A stretch of DNA of 45,355 nucleotides from Zoogloea oleivorans (GTDB lineage Bacteria; Pseudomonadota; Gammaproteobacteria; Burkholderiales; Rhodocyclaceae). Below, in pieces: positions 27,192-36,574 of this stretch. How positions within the stretch are numbered: the first letter of the stretch is position 1; every line of letters starts with the position of its first letter. The stretch lies in assembly GCF_008107625.1 (NCBI RefSeq), contig NZ_SDKK01000002.1:310407-355761 (forward strand). Direction: 5' to 3'. The notes under the pieces were generated by a model. The model saw only the letters and a list, made by a program, of their open reading frames with translations, was not told where the DNA came from and did not search any database. The position numbers were made by a program, and so were the translations under genes.

Positions 27192-28583
27192 CTACGGCCG
27201 GACCATATCCTCCGGGCGAACCCAGCGCTCGAAATCCTCATCCGTCACATAGCCCAGCGCCAGCGCCGCCTCGCGCAGTGACGTGCCCTGATGATGGGCC
27301 TGCTTGGCGATTTCCGAAGCGCGGTCGTAGCCGATGTGCGGGCTGAGGGCGGTGACCAGCATCAGCGAGCGCGCCACCAGTTCGGCAATGCGCGGCACGT
27401 TGGCCTCGATGCCACGGGCACAGTGCACATCGAAACTGCGCATGCCGTCGGCCAGCAGGCGCACGCTGGACAGGAAGTTGTGGATGATCAGCGGCTTGAA
27501 GACGTTGAGTTCGAAGTTGCCCGATGCGGCGCCAAGCGTCAGCGCCACGTCGTTGCCGAAGACCTGGCAACACAGCATCGTCATCGCCTCGCACTGGGTC
27601 GGATTCACCTTGCCGGGCATGATCGAGCTGCCCGGCTCATTCTCGGGAATCTGCAGCTCGCCCAGCCCCGAGCGCGGGCCGGAGGCCAGCCAGCGCACGT
27701 CGTTGGCGATTTTCATCAGCGCCGTGGCCAGGGTTTTGAGGGCGCCGTGGGCGCTGACCAGCGCATCGTGGCCCGCCAGCGCGGCGAACTTGTTGGGGGC
27801 ACTGCGAAACGGCCGACCGCTCCGATCGGCCAGCACCTGTGCCACCCGCTCGCCAAAGCCCGGCGGCGCGTTGAGCCCGGTGCCCACTGCGGTGCCGCCA
27901 ACGGCCAGCGCCTCCAGCGCCGGCAGGGTTGCCACGATGGCCTGCTCGGCGTGATCGAGCTGGGCCACCCAGCCGGACATTTCCTGCCCAAGGGTCAGCG
28001 GCGTGGCGTCCTGCAGATGGGTGCGACCGATTTTCACGATATCGGCAAACTCCGCCGCCTTCGCCGCCAGGGTCGCCCCCAGCGCCAGCAGGGCCGGCCG
28101 CAGCGCGTCGTGCAGACTGCTCACCGCCGCCACATGCATGGCGGTCGGAAAGATGTCGTTGGACGACTGACCAAGGTTCACGTGATCGTTGGGATGCACC
28201 CGCCGACCCATCCCGCGCTCGCCACCGAGCAGCTCCGAAGCGCGGTTGGCGAGCACTTCGTTCATGTTCATGTTGGTCTGGGTACCGGAGCCGGTCTGCC
28301 ACACGGACAGGGGAAAGGCCTCCGGATGGGCACCACCAAGGACTTCGTCGGCCGCTGCGATGATGGCTGCCGCGGTGTCGCCCGGCAGCAGCCCAAGCTC
28401 GCCATTGACTGCCGCGCAGGCGCGCTTGACCTCGGCCAGCGCCAGCAACAGCGCCGTCGGCATGCGTTCGGTGGAGATCGCGAAGTGATGCAGGGAACGC
28501 TGGGTCTGGGCGCCCCACAGGGCGCTGGCAGGGACATCGATGGGGCCGAAAGCGTCCCGTTCGGTACGGGTCGGGTTGTTCAT
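27192..28583 (-). CDS. fumC: Fumarate hydratase class II
   Basis: 463 residues, the normal length for iron-independent class II fumarases that interconvert fumarate and malate in the TCA cycle. Visible landmarks are [48 protein letters not shown] and the family signature [10 protein letters not shown]. All catalytic regions are intact. GGAG lies 7 nt before the ATG. It is a single gene, flanked by a perfect 12-bp palindrome upstream (28626-28651). Confidence 0.97.
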   Translation of the reverse strand: MNNPTRTERDAFGPIDVPASALWGAQTQRSLHHFAISTERMPTALLLALAEVKRACAAVNGELGLLPGDTAAAIIAAADEVLGGAHPEAFPLSVWQTGSGTQTNMNMNEVLANRASELLGGERGMGRRVHPNDHVNLGQSSNDIFPTAMHVAAVSSLHDALRPALLALGATLAAKAAEFADIVKIGRTHLQDATPLTLGQEMSGWVAQLDHAEQAIVATLPALEALAVGGTAVGTGLNAPPGFGERVAQVLADRSGRPFRSAPNKFAALAGHDALVSAHGALKTLATALMKIANDVRWLASGPRSGLGELQIPENEPGSSIMPGKVNPTQCEAMTMLCCQVFGNDVALTLGAASGNFELNVFKPLIIHNFLSSVRLLADGMRSFDVHCARGIEANVPRIAELVARSLMLVTALSPHIGYDRASEIAKQAHHQGTSLREAALALGYVTDEDFERWVRPEDMVRP

Positions 28584-28625
28584 GGGTATCTCCTCGATGC
28601 AGGGGATGCATCCAGTGTAGACCCT

Positions 28626-28651
28626 GTGGGTCGGACTTCAGTCCGACCCAC
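28626..28651. repeat. Perfect palindrome (REP-like) between fumC and PAP2 gene
   Basis: GTGGGTCGGACT, a 2-nt gap TC, then AGTCCGACCCAC: 12 perfect base pairs. Palindromes built on GTCGGACTTCAGTCCGAC-like cores occur as dispersed REP elements in many Proteobacteria. It sits 4 bp after the PAP2 stop and could also serve as its 3' hairpin, but no T run follows. Confidence 0.7.
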
Positions 28652-28654
28652 TGT

Positions 28655-29179
28655 TCACACCAGGGCGATGGCCGCGTTGGCGACGAGCGCGCCAATGGCA
28701 GCGCCAGCCAGCACATCGCTGGGATAGTGCAGGCCCAGCACGGGACGGGACACCGCCACCAGCAGCGCAAAGCCGAATACCGACAAAGCCAGGGCCGGAA
28801 AGTGATGCGCCAGGATCAGCGAGAAGCTCATCGCGTGCAGGGTGTGGCCGGAGGGAAAACTGAACTTGTCGAGCGGACAGCCGGCACACACCACGTCGCT
28901 GACCACCTCGAAAGGACGCGGGCGCAGGGTGTGCAGCTTGAGCAGCTTGTACACCGCCACCCCGACCACACCGGCCACCACCATTTGCTTGAGGGCCGGC
29001 AGCGCCTCGGTGCCAAACAGGGCATACAGGCAGGCGGCGAGCGAATACCAGGCCACCCCGTCGCCCAAGCGGCTCACCGCCCGCATCAGGTCACGCAGGC
29101 CGCGGTAGCGGGACAGGCGATTGGAACGTACCGCCAGGCGGTCGTCGAGCAATTGCAGGCGGGCGGGCAGGGCGAACAT
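28655..29179 (-). CDS. PAP2-family membrane phosphatase
   Basis: 174 residues with four to five hydrophobic helices. The three phosphatase motifs are in order: KLHTLRPRP (KxxxxxxRP, ~80-88), FPSGHT (~108-113) and SRPVLGLHYPSD (SRxxxxxHxxxD, ~144-155), with the catalytic His in the last. Such enzymes dephosphorylate lipid phosphates or undecaprenyl pyrophosphate at the inner membrane. The start is 4 bp after the glycosyltransferase stop, so the two form an operon for lipid or glycolipid work. Confidence 0.9.
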   Translation of the reverse strand: MFALPARLQLLDDRLAVRSNRLSRYRGLRDLMRAVSRLGDGVAWYSLAACLYALFGTEALPALKQMVVAGVVGVAVYKLLKLHTLRPRPFEVVSDVVCAGCPLDKFSFPSGHTLHAMSFSLILAHHFPALALSVFGFALLVAVSRPVLGLHYPSDVLAGAAIGALVANAAIALV

Positions 29180-29183
29180 GGCG

Positions 29184-30398
29184 TTACCTCCGGGCGGACA
29201 CGGGCGAGCTCAGGATGACCTGGCGCTGGAGGGCGACCAGACGTTCGACGATGGCGTGCCAGGCAAGGCTCGCCACCCGCTCCCGCGCCGCAAGGCGCTG
29301 GCGGGCACGCAATTCGGGAGATTCGGCGAGGCGCACGGCTCCGCTCACAAAGGCGGCTTCGTCACCGGGCTCGGCCAGCCAGCCGTGCACCTGGTGGGTA
29401 ATCAGCTCCAGCGCTGCGGCGTCCCGGTAGGCCACCACCGGCAGGCCGCTGGCGAGGGCTTCGGCGACCACGTTGCCGTAGGTTTCGCTGAGGCTCGGAA
29501 AGAGGAACAGATCGCCGCTGGCGTAGTGCTCGGCGAGCAGTTCGCCGGTGCGCGGGCCGGTGAAGATGGCGCGCGGCTGACGCGTCCGCATGGCCTCCAG
29601 CGCCGGACCGCTACCGACCATGATCAGGCGGGCCCGGGGCTGACGGGCCTGGATGGCCTCGAAGGCCTTTTCCAGCAGGGCCAGGTTTTTCTCGGGAGCG
29701 ATGCGCCCGACGTACACCACGGCCAGATCATCCGGCTCCAGGCCCCAGCTGCGCCGCAGGGCGCCACTGCGCCGCGCCGGATCGAAGAGCCTGGTATCGA
29801 CCCCGCGAGACACCACATCGACCCGCGGAATCCCCTGCTCCGCCAGCTCCCCGCACAGGGCGCGGGTCGGCACCAGCGTCAGGTTGGCGCGGTTGTGGAA
29901 CTTGCGCAGGTAGGCGGCGATCGGGCGCTTGAGCCAGCCGACCCCGTAGTGCCCGGTATAGCGATGAAAGTTGGTGTGGAACTCGCTGATGACCGGCAGA
30001 TTGAGCTTGCGGGCGGCGGTGAGGGCCGACCAGCCCAGCGGGCCTTCGGTCACCACCTGCACCACGTCCGGACGCTGAATCGACCAGCGCCGCAGCAGTA
30101 CCTTCCTGGCCGGCAGGCCGAGCTGCAGGTTGGCGTAGCGGGGCAACGGAATGCCGCGAGAGAGCATCTCCTCGATGCCCTCGCTACCGTCGGGCAAAAG
30201 GATGCTGCCGCCTTCGTGAGCCTGCCGCGGCCGGATCAGATCGACCCGGTGCCCGGCGGCGACAAGACCGTCCACCATCCGGCCAGTGGTCATCGCCACC
30301 CCGTTGATTTCGGGCGGATAGGTTTCGGTCACCACGGCAACCCGAAGGGAGCTCAGCTGGCTAACGATTTCCTGGCAAACGAGTCCGGCGCGGTCCAT
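29184..30398 (-). CDS. GT4-family glycosyltransferase
   Basis: 404 residues from ATG 30398. It opens with SLRVAVVTETYPPEINGVA, the nucleotide-fold start of GT4 enzymes such as mannosyltransferases of the PimB/MgtA type. The C-terminal donor site has VYVGRIAPEKN (~215) and PSLSETYGNVVAEALASGLP (~300, the EX7E motif). It probably adds a sugar from a nucleotide-sugar to a lipid or polysaccharide acceptor in the cytosolic leaflet. No ribosome binding site supports the start, and the frame is open to 30482. It is coupled to the PAP2 gene. Confidence 0.87.
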   Translation of the reverse strand: MDRAGLVCQEIVSQLSSLRVAVVTETYPPEINGVAMTTGRMVDGLVAAGHRVDLIRPRQAHEGGSILLPDGSEGIEEMLSRGIPLPRYANLQLGLPARKVLLRRWSIQRPDVVQVVTEGPLGWSALTAARKLNLPVISEFHTNFHRYTGHYGVGWLKRPIAAYLRKFHNRANLTLVPTRALCGELAEQGIPRVDVVSRGVDTRLFDPARRSGALRRSWGLEPDDLAVVYVGRIAPEKNLALLEKAFEAIQARQPRARLIMVGSGPALEAMRTRQPRAIFTGPRTGELLAEHYASGDLFLFPSLSETYGNVVAEALASGLPVVAYRDAAALELITHQVHGWLAEPGDEAAFVSGAVRLAESPELRARQRLAARERVASLAWHAIVERLVALQRQVILSSPVSARR

Positions 30399-30594
30399 GC
30401 AGCCAGTGTTGCGGCGGCATGCTGCACAGGTGTTACGGCGAGGTGATGGCTGGGTGACTGGGCGGCCCGGCAGGTAGGGCAACCACCTCGCCGAAAGGCA
30501 AGAAGTACCAGCTGGTCGCCGTCAGCGAGCCGACACAGGCATATTAGAGGCTCACTACGACTCTACCCTACAACAGCATACGTGCAACAACGCT

Positions 30595-32025
30595 TCACCG
30601 CTCCCTCAAACTCTCCCTCGTGGCCTGCAGGAGTGGGCTGAGGAAGTATTCGATCACCCGCCGTTTTCCTGTCTTGATCTCCACCGTCACCGCCATACCC
30701 GGTGACAGCTGAACCTGGGTCCCATCGACGCTCATCGAGGCCCGCTCCATTTTTACCCGCGCGGAGTAAATCAGCCCGCGCTTCTCATCGTTGATGGCAT
30801 CGTGAGAAACAGACGTGACGCCAGCGTGGATCGTGCCGTACTTGGTGTACTGGAAGGTCTCGACCTTCACCTCTGCATCCTGGCCTCCTTTGACGAAGCC
30901 GATATCCTTGTTCTCGATAAACGCCTCCACCTCCAGGGGGTTGTCCTTCGGCACGATCACCATGAGGGGCTGGGCAGGCGTGACAACACCGCCTTGGGTG
31001 TGAATCGCCAATTGCTGGACCGTCCCATCCACCGGCGCAGTCAATTGCATGAGTCGGCCCCGGGTGTCAGCCTTGACGAGTTCCTGCTCCAGACTGCCGA
31101 CCTTTTGTTGACCATCGTTGATACTGTCCAGGCTCAAGCGGCGGGTTTCCGCAATGAGTTCGGTGCGCTGTCCTTTCGTTTCCCGCAGGCTCGCCTCGAT
31201 TTCCTTTAGCCGGCTGCGCTGGTTGGCCAGATCGCCCTCTTGCTCAATCCGTACCTGTTCCCGCTCCAGATAGCCATGGCGGGACACGAAATTCTCGTCG
31301 ACAAGATTCTTGAAGTCTTGCGCCCGTTGGCGCGCGATGGGTGCGGTCTGTTCAAGCTTCTTCACGAGCTCCTGGGTCGAACGCAGCTCGGCTTCCCGGC
31401 GGGCAATGTCTGCATCGATCCGGTTCTGTTTGGCAAGGAGTTCCCCGTGCTGCCCGAGGAGCAAACGTTGCCCCTGCTGGAAGAGTGCGTCATCGACCCC
31501 CTCTGGGTGGACGAGCCTGAGCGAGCCACCGCCATCGATCGCGGCGAGCAAGGCCTTGGCACGTGCGACCTGCAGGCGCGCAACCGCCAGATCACTGCGA
31601 AGGCGCGCCTGATCCGCTGATGCAGACGTTGCATCCAGATCCACCAACACATCGCCAGCCTTGACGATCTGCCCATCACTCACGTGAATCGCCCGAACCG
31701 TAGACGTCTCGAACGGCTGAATGGTCTTGATCCGATCATTGGGCACGATCTTGCCTTGGGCACTCGCCACCACATCAATCCGGCCAAAGACGGCCCAGAC
31801 CAAGGTAAGGACGGCAAACCCGATGAGCATCCACATTGTGACGCGTGGAACCGGAGAAACCGGTGTTTCCTGCAACGCCAGGGCCGCAGGTAGAAACTGG
31901 GCCTCGTGAGGCAGGCGCCGCGGCGGATCAAGCTGGGCTCGCGCGGCCCAGGCGTGGCGAAACACCAGGCCGTAGCGAGCAAACAGATCGCCGAGAGCGA
32001 GAAATCGTAGTTTGAGACTGCCCAT
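30595..32025 (-). CDS. HlyD-family type I secretion membrane fusion protein
   Basis: 476 residues: a cytosolic N-terminal ~62, one membrane helix (~65-85, WMLIGFAVLTLVWAVFG), a lipoyl/barrel-sandwich half (KIVPNDRIKTIQPFETSTVR), long coiled-coil helices (~155-310) and the second lipoyl half with the closing beta-barrel (LMQLTAPVDGTVQQLAIHTQ, then MAVTVEIKTGKRRVIEYFLS). The last block, with GMxVxxEIKTGxR, is the HlyD C-terminal signature. It bridges the ABC exporter and an outer-membrane TolC-type channel, which is not encoded here. It follows the exporter by 3 bp. Confidence 0.95.
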   Translation of the reverse strand: MGSLKLRFLALGDLFARYGLVFRHAWAARAQLDPPRRLPHEAQFLPAALALQETPVSPVPRVTMWMLIGFAVLTLVWAVFGRIDVVASAQGKIVPNDRIKTIQPFETSTVRAIHVSDGQIVKAGDVLVDLDATSASADQARLRSDLAVARLQVARAKALLAAIDGGGSLRLVHPEGVDDALFQQGQRLLLGQHGELLAKQNRIDADIARREAELRSTQELVKKLEQTAPIARQRAQDFKNLVDENFVSRHGYLEREQVRIEQEGDLANQRSRLKEIEASLRETKGQRTELIAETRRLSLDSINDGQQKVGSLEQELVKADTRGRLMQLTAPVDGTVQQLAIHTQGGVVTPAQPLMVIVPKDNPLEVEAFIENKDIGFVKGGQDAEVKVETFQYTKYGTIHAGVTSVSHDAINDEKRGLIYSARVKMERASMSVDGTQVQLSPGMAVTVEIKTGKRRVIEYFLSPLLQATRESLRER

Positions 32026-32028
32026 GGT

Positions 32029-34215
32029 CTAACCCGCCTGAAACCGGTGAAGCCGGGAGTAGTGCCCGGCTTCGTGGCGAAGGAGCTCGCTGTGCGTGCC
32101 CGCCTCAACAATTTGCCCCCGATCCATCACGATGATCCGGTGGGCATCACGTACCGCTGACAAGCGGTGTGCGATGACGATGACGGTACGGCCCTTGCAT
32201 ATGGCTTTCATGTTGTTCTGGATAATGCGTTCGCTCTCGTAGTCCAGCGCACTGGTCGCTTCGTCGAAGATCAGAATGCGCGGATTGCTGATCAGGGCTC
32301 GGGCAATCGCCACACGCTGGCGTTGGCCACCCGAGAGGGTCGAGCCGTGTTCGCCCACCATCGTGTCGTAGGCTTCCGGCAGTTCAAGAATGAAGTCGTG
32401 CGCGCCGGCCAGCTTGGCCGCCTGGATGACGGCCTCAAGCGGCGCGCCGGGGTCGGCGAGGGCAATGTTCTCCCGGATACTGAGATTGAAAAGTACATTC
32501 TCTTGCAGCACGACGCCGATCTGGCGACGCAGGGAACTGGAGTCGGCCAGCGCCAGATCGATGCCATCCACCAGCACCCGCCCGCGCTCGGGCACGTAGA
32601 GCCGTTGTACCAACTTGGTCAGCGTACTCTTGCCGGAGCCGGAGCGTCCGACGATACCGATGATTTCCCCAGGGGCAATGTCCAGCTTGATGCCCTTGAG
32701 AACTTCGGGGCCGTCGGAGCGGTAGCGAAAAATGACATCATCCAGGGCTATCCGGCCGGCAAGCGGTGGCAGAGGACTCTTGTTGCCAGCAATCTCCGTG
32801 CGGGTGTTGAGGATGTCCCCGAGCCGCTGTACCGAGATGCCGGTCTGCTGGAAGTCCGTCCACAGTTGCGCGAGACGCATCACGGGCTGAGAGACCTGCC
32901 CGGCCAGCATGTTGAAGGCAATGAGTTGTCCAACGGTGAGCTGGCCATCGATCACCAATCGGGCACCCGCGTACATGGTGGCAATCGTCACCAGCTTGCT
33001 GACAAGGGAGACACCGCTGTTGGCCAGGGTCGAAATGTTGGCGGTACGGAAGCTTGAGGAAATGTAGGCAGCCAACTGCTTGTCCCACTTCCGTGTCCAG
33101 TGAGGCTCCACGGCCATCGCCTTGACCGTGTCGATGCCACTGATGGTCTCGACCAGGAAGGCCTGGTTCTCGGCCCCACGATTGAACTTCTCGTGAAGCC
33201 TGGCCCGCAGCAGCGGCGTGAAGCCAAAGGAGAGAATCATGTAGCAGAGCAAGGACAGCACGACGATCAGGGTCAGCCAGCCGCTGTAGTAAAGCATCAC
33301 CGCTATAAAGACCACTGAAAACAGAAGGTCCAGCACCAGGGTGATTGCGTTGCCGGTCAGGAAGGCGCGAATGTTCTCCAGCTCCCGCACCCGCGCGACA
33401 GAGTCGCCAACACGGCGGGCCTGGAAATAGGCGAGGGGCAGATTCAGAAGATGGCGGAAAAGACGTGCGCCCAACTCCACGTCAATGCGGCTGGTGGTAT
33501 GGGCAAACACATAGCTGCGCAGAGCGGTGAGGCCGACTTCGAAGAGCACCACCACCGTCAGACCGACGGCAATCACGTCCAGGGTAGTGAAGCCACGGTG
33601 CACCAGGACTTTGTCCATCACGACCTGGAAGAACAAGGGGGTGACGAGCGCGAAAAACTGCAGAACAAAGCTGACAAACAGGACTTCACCCAACAAGCGG
33701 CGGTACTTGACGATGGCCGGAATAAACCAGGTGAAGTCGAATTTGCTCATCTCACCGGCTAATGAGGCCCGGGAGGTGAACAAGATCAGCTCGCCAGACC
33801 CACGAGATTGGAGATCCGTGAGCGACAGGGTTTCAGGGCGCCCTGTAGAGGGAGACTGGATCAATGCCTGCTCACCGTCGACACGCGCCAATATAAAGAA
33901 CGCATCTCCTTCACCATCAGGGGTACCGATAACAATGGCGGGCAGAGGCGTTTTTGCAAGGCGATCTATCGCCGTCTTGACGATCTTGGCCTGGAGGCCG
34001 AGCGCCTTGGCGGCGAGGAGGATCTCTGTTCTCCCGAACGGTCCCTGCGCGGCATGTTCATGGGCAAGCTGATCGGGATCGGCAGCGATCCCATGAAAAC
34101 GGGCCAGCATGACGAGGCAGGCCAAGCCGCTGTCGATATGGGAAGGAGGGGGATTAGTCGCATCCCCGCCAAGCCGGAAGGAATTGGCGGCGGTATTGGA
34201 TTCAGGTTGTTGCAT
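32029..34215 (-). CDS. Type I secretion ABC exporter with C39-like domain (HlyB type)
   Basis: 728 residues. An N-terminal C39-like domain (~20-150) reads DSGLACLVMLARF where C39 peptidases have a catalytic Cys in DCG; here it is Ser, so it should dock substrate, not cut it. Six membrane helices follow (~165-450). The nucleotide-binding domain has Walker A GRSGSGKST (~520), the LSGGQRQR signature, Walker B ILIFDEATSALD and the H-loop IVIAHRLS. It exports RTX proteins with uncleaved C-terminal signals in one step with HlyD and TolC. The natural cargo is the RTX gene just upstream, which is broken. The exporter itself looks intact. Confidence 0.96.
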   Translation of the reverse strand: MQQPESNTAANSFRLGGDATNPPPSHIDSGLACLVMLARFHGIAADPDQLAHEHAAQGPFGRTEILLAAKALGLQAKIVKTAIDRLAKTPLPAIVIGTPDGEGDAFFILARVDGEQALIQSPSTGRPETLSLTDLQSRGSGELILFTSRASLAGEMSKFDFTWFIPAIVKYRRLLGEVLFVSFVLQFFALVTPLFFQVVMDKVLVHRGFTTLDVIAVGLTVVVLFEVGLTALRSYVFAHTTSRIDVELGARLFRHLLNLPLAYFQARRVGDSVARVRELENIRAFLTGNAITLVLDLLFSVVFIAVMLYYSGWLTLIVVLSLLCYMILSFGFTPLLRARLHEKFNRGAENQAFLVETISGIDTVKAMAVEPHWTRKWDKQLAAYISSSFRTANISTLANSGVSLVSKLVTIATMYAGARLVIDGQLTVGQLIAFNMLAGQVSQPVMRLAQLWTDFQQTGISVQRLGDILNTRTEIAGNKSPLPPLAGRIALDDVIFRYRSDGPEVLKGIKLDIAPGEIIGIVGRSGSGKSTLTKLVQRLYVPERGRVLVDGIDLALADSSSLRRQIGVVLQENVLFNLSIRENIALADPGAPLEAVIQAAKLAGAHDFILELPEAYDTMVGEHGSTLSGGQRQRVAIARALISNPRILIFDEATSALDYESERIIQNNMKAICKGRTVIVIAHRLSAVRDAHRIIVMDRGQIVEAGTHSELLRHEAGHYSRLHRFQAG

Positions 34216-34257
34216 TGGCTCGTGTCTTTGCAGGCAGCGTTTCGTTTGCGCGCGAGA

Positions 34258-34307
34258 AGCCCCGCAACCACGTTAAACGGGGCTGCAGGGCGTCAGCAAA
34301 AGCTGAC
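34258..34307 (-). terminator. Two hairpins between RTX gene and exporter
   Basis: GTCAGC-TTTT-GCTGAC lies directly after the RTX stop codon (34307-34292), then AGCCCCG, 13-nt loop, CGGGGCT (34284-34258). Neither is followed by a T run. They may weaken read-through so that less exporter than cargo is made, as in other T1SS operons, or protect the RTX mRNA end. Confidence 0.4.
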
Positions 34308-36574
34308 TCAATGCCAGTTGGCAGCGATTACGGGATTTAGTGTGGCTTGAAGAGCCGGGGACAAAGTAGTCTGCCCGGCTGTGGGCGGCGAGAAAGCCGC
34401 CATCGCAGAGACGAGGGCGTCCACCTGACCATCGAGCAAAATCTTGCCATCGGCGGTCTTGAACTGCTCGACGTGATAAGCACTACCCGAATACCAGTTT
34501 CCAATCGTGGCTTTGTCCGTGGTCCCGATGATGCTGATCTCCAAATCGGAACCAATGCGCCGGAACCAGAGCTGATCTACGGTGATGCCAGCATCGATCA
34601 AGAGCGCATCCGTGTTTCCAGCCGTTGTGTCGTCTTCCCCGATCATGTCGGCCCCCGCGCCGCGGCCGAAGAGATAGCCATCGTCTCCTCTTCCTCCGCT
34701 CAAGGTGTCGTTGCCAACCCCGCCTCGGATCTGGTCAGCACCCACGGTTCCAACAATGACGTCATTCCCTGCATCACCGTCAATAACGAAGTTATTTATT
34801 GTCATCGCAGAGAAGTCCAGACTGTCGTTACCCGATGTCGCCAAAATCGTATTGGAACCAAAAGTAGCGTCGCTGTCCTCAATACTTTGAATGTTGACCA
34901 GATTCCATAGTTGATTGGTCACTTTTAGAATATCGTCCCCCCAACCGCCGACAACTCGATTAATTCCCACACCGCCGTCGTACAGGTCAACACCACTCAG
35001 ATCACTACCACCGGCAACGAGCATGAAAGTATCGTCGCCCACACCACCAACGCAAGTGTCATACCCAATCCCTCCTATCAGGGTGTCATCCCCTGAGCCT
35101 CCATTGAGCATGTCGTCTCCAGCCCCGCCATCCAGAGTGTTCGCCGCGGCGTTCCCGGTGATCAAGTTGTCCAGAGCGTTGCCCGTGCCGTTGATAGCGC
35201 TCCCACCGAACAAAGCGAGGGCGAGGTTCTCAACTTCGGCGGAAAGGCTGTAAGTGATTGACGCCATGACCGTGTCCGTGCCGCCCTCAGCGACTTCGGT
35301 AACGATATCCTCCAAGTTGTCGACTAGGTAGATGTCGTTGTCGACCCCACCGATCAGCGTGTCGGCACCGACACCACCAATCAGCCTATCGGCACCAGCG
35401 CCACCGATCAGCCTGTCGGCGCCGGCACCACCACTAAGGATATTTGCCACGACGTTGCCGGTAATCACGTTAGCCAAGGTGTTGCCCGTGCCATTGATGG
35501 CACTCTCCCCGGTGAGCATCAGGTTCTCGACGTCGACTGAGAGGGTGTAGGTAACCGAGGCCTGGACCGTGTCGGTGCCGCCCGCGGCAACTTCGGTCAC
35601 AACGTCCCCGGCGTTGGCGACCAGGTAGGTGTCGTTGCCGGCCCCACCGATCAGCGTGTCATTGCCAGCCCCCCCGTCGAGGGTATCGTTGCCAGCCCCC
35701 CCCCTGAGCGTGTCCGGGCCGGATGTACCCGTGAGGATTTGATTTCCGGCAGGTGGCGCGGCCACTTTGGCCGCAATTGTGCTCACATTCCAAGTCGTCA
35801 AATCGGAAAACTTCACTTGCTGAACCGGATTTCGACTGCTGGACGGATTGTCCTGGTAGAAGAAGTCCTGCACGGTCACCTTGTCGGAAGTGGCTGCAAT
35901 AGACAATACCAAGTCGTAGCCCGAGCGGGTCAGGATCACTTCGCTCTGGACGATACCGGCCTTGAGCTGCAGGACATTGAGCTTACCGGGCGCGGCATCG
36001 TCAAGGGCATTGATGTAGTCCTGACCATCGCCCTTGCCAAAGAGGTAGGTATTGTTGCCCAGCCCACCTGACAGCGTGTCATTGCCGGCGCCGCCGTCGA
36101 GAACGTTCGCTGCTGCATTACCGGTGATCACGTTGGCCAGAGCGTTGCCCGTGCCATTGATGGCGCTCGTGCCAGTGAGGGTCAGGTTCTCGACTTCGGT
36201 AGCGAGGGTGTAAGTGACCGAGGCCTGGACTGTGTCGGTGCCGCCCGCGGCAACTTCAGTCACGATATCCCCAGTGCTGTCGACCAGGTAGATGTCGTTG
36301 CCAGTCCCACCGATCAGTACATCATCCCCACCACTCCCCCCCAAGGAGTCAGCACCTGCAGATCCAGTAATAAAGTCATTGCTTTCGCTGCCGTGAATAT
36401 TCAGTCCGGCCTGAACCGAAGCCAAGGCTTTTATCTGGTCATACCCCAAACCGCCGGCCGGCAGACCCTGCACATCAAAATTAATCCTCTCCACTGTCCT
36501 GCTTGTGGTGCCATCTAAATAGAAATAGCCACGCACAAAGACATTCAATGAATTAATACTCGGCGCGCTCTAGA
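34308..36574 (-). pseudogene. RTX protein, C-terminal fragment with secretion signal
   Basis: About 750 codons of the giant RTX gene left of IS30. It carries nonapeptide blocks (GGxGxDxLxGG) and three ~95-residue units of the type GNDIYLVDxxxDIVTEVAAG...DTVxASVTYTLxxEVENLxLTG...NGTGNxLxNVITGNxxANxLDGGAG. The end, VDALVSAMAAFSPPTAGQTT then a short tail finishing AANWH, is the usual T1SS signal region of such proteins. A TTG at 36548 gives an internal 746-codon frame, but it starts inside a domain, so this is a gene piece and not a separate gene. Calcium-binding RTX repeats fold outside the cell. A stand-alone product is conceivable but unproven. Confidence 0.88.
35100..36330 (-). repeat. Tandem ~95-codon repeats in the RTX fragment
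   Basis: Three units (about 36330-36070, 35680-35430 and 35370-35100) code for the same block from GGxGNDxYLV to NGTGNxLxN(V/L)ITGN. At DNA level long stretches are nearly identical, for example GTGTCGGTGCCGCCCGCGGC in the first two (plus strand, near 36234 and 35570). The repeats could recombine and change the protein's length. Confidence 0.75.

Noticed and set aside
30483-30594. Search for a terminator or small gene between the glycosyltransferase and HlyD genes
   Set aside because: No hairpin with T run, no start with ribosome binding site and no known motif was found in these 112 bp.
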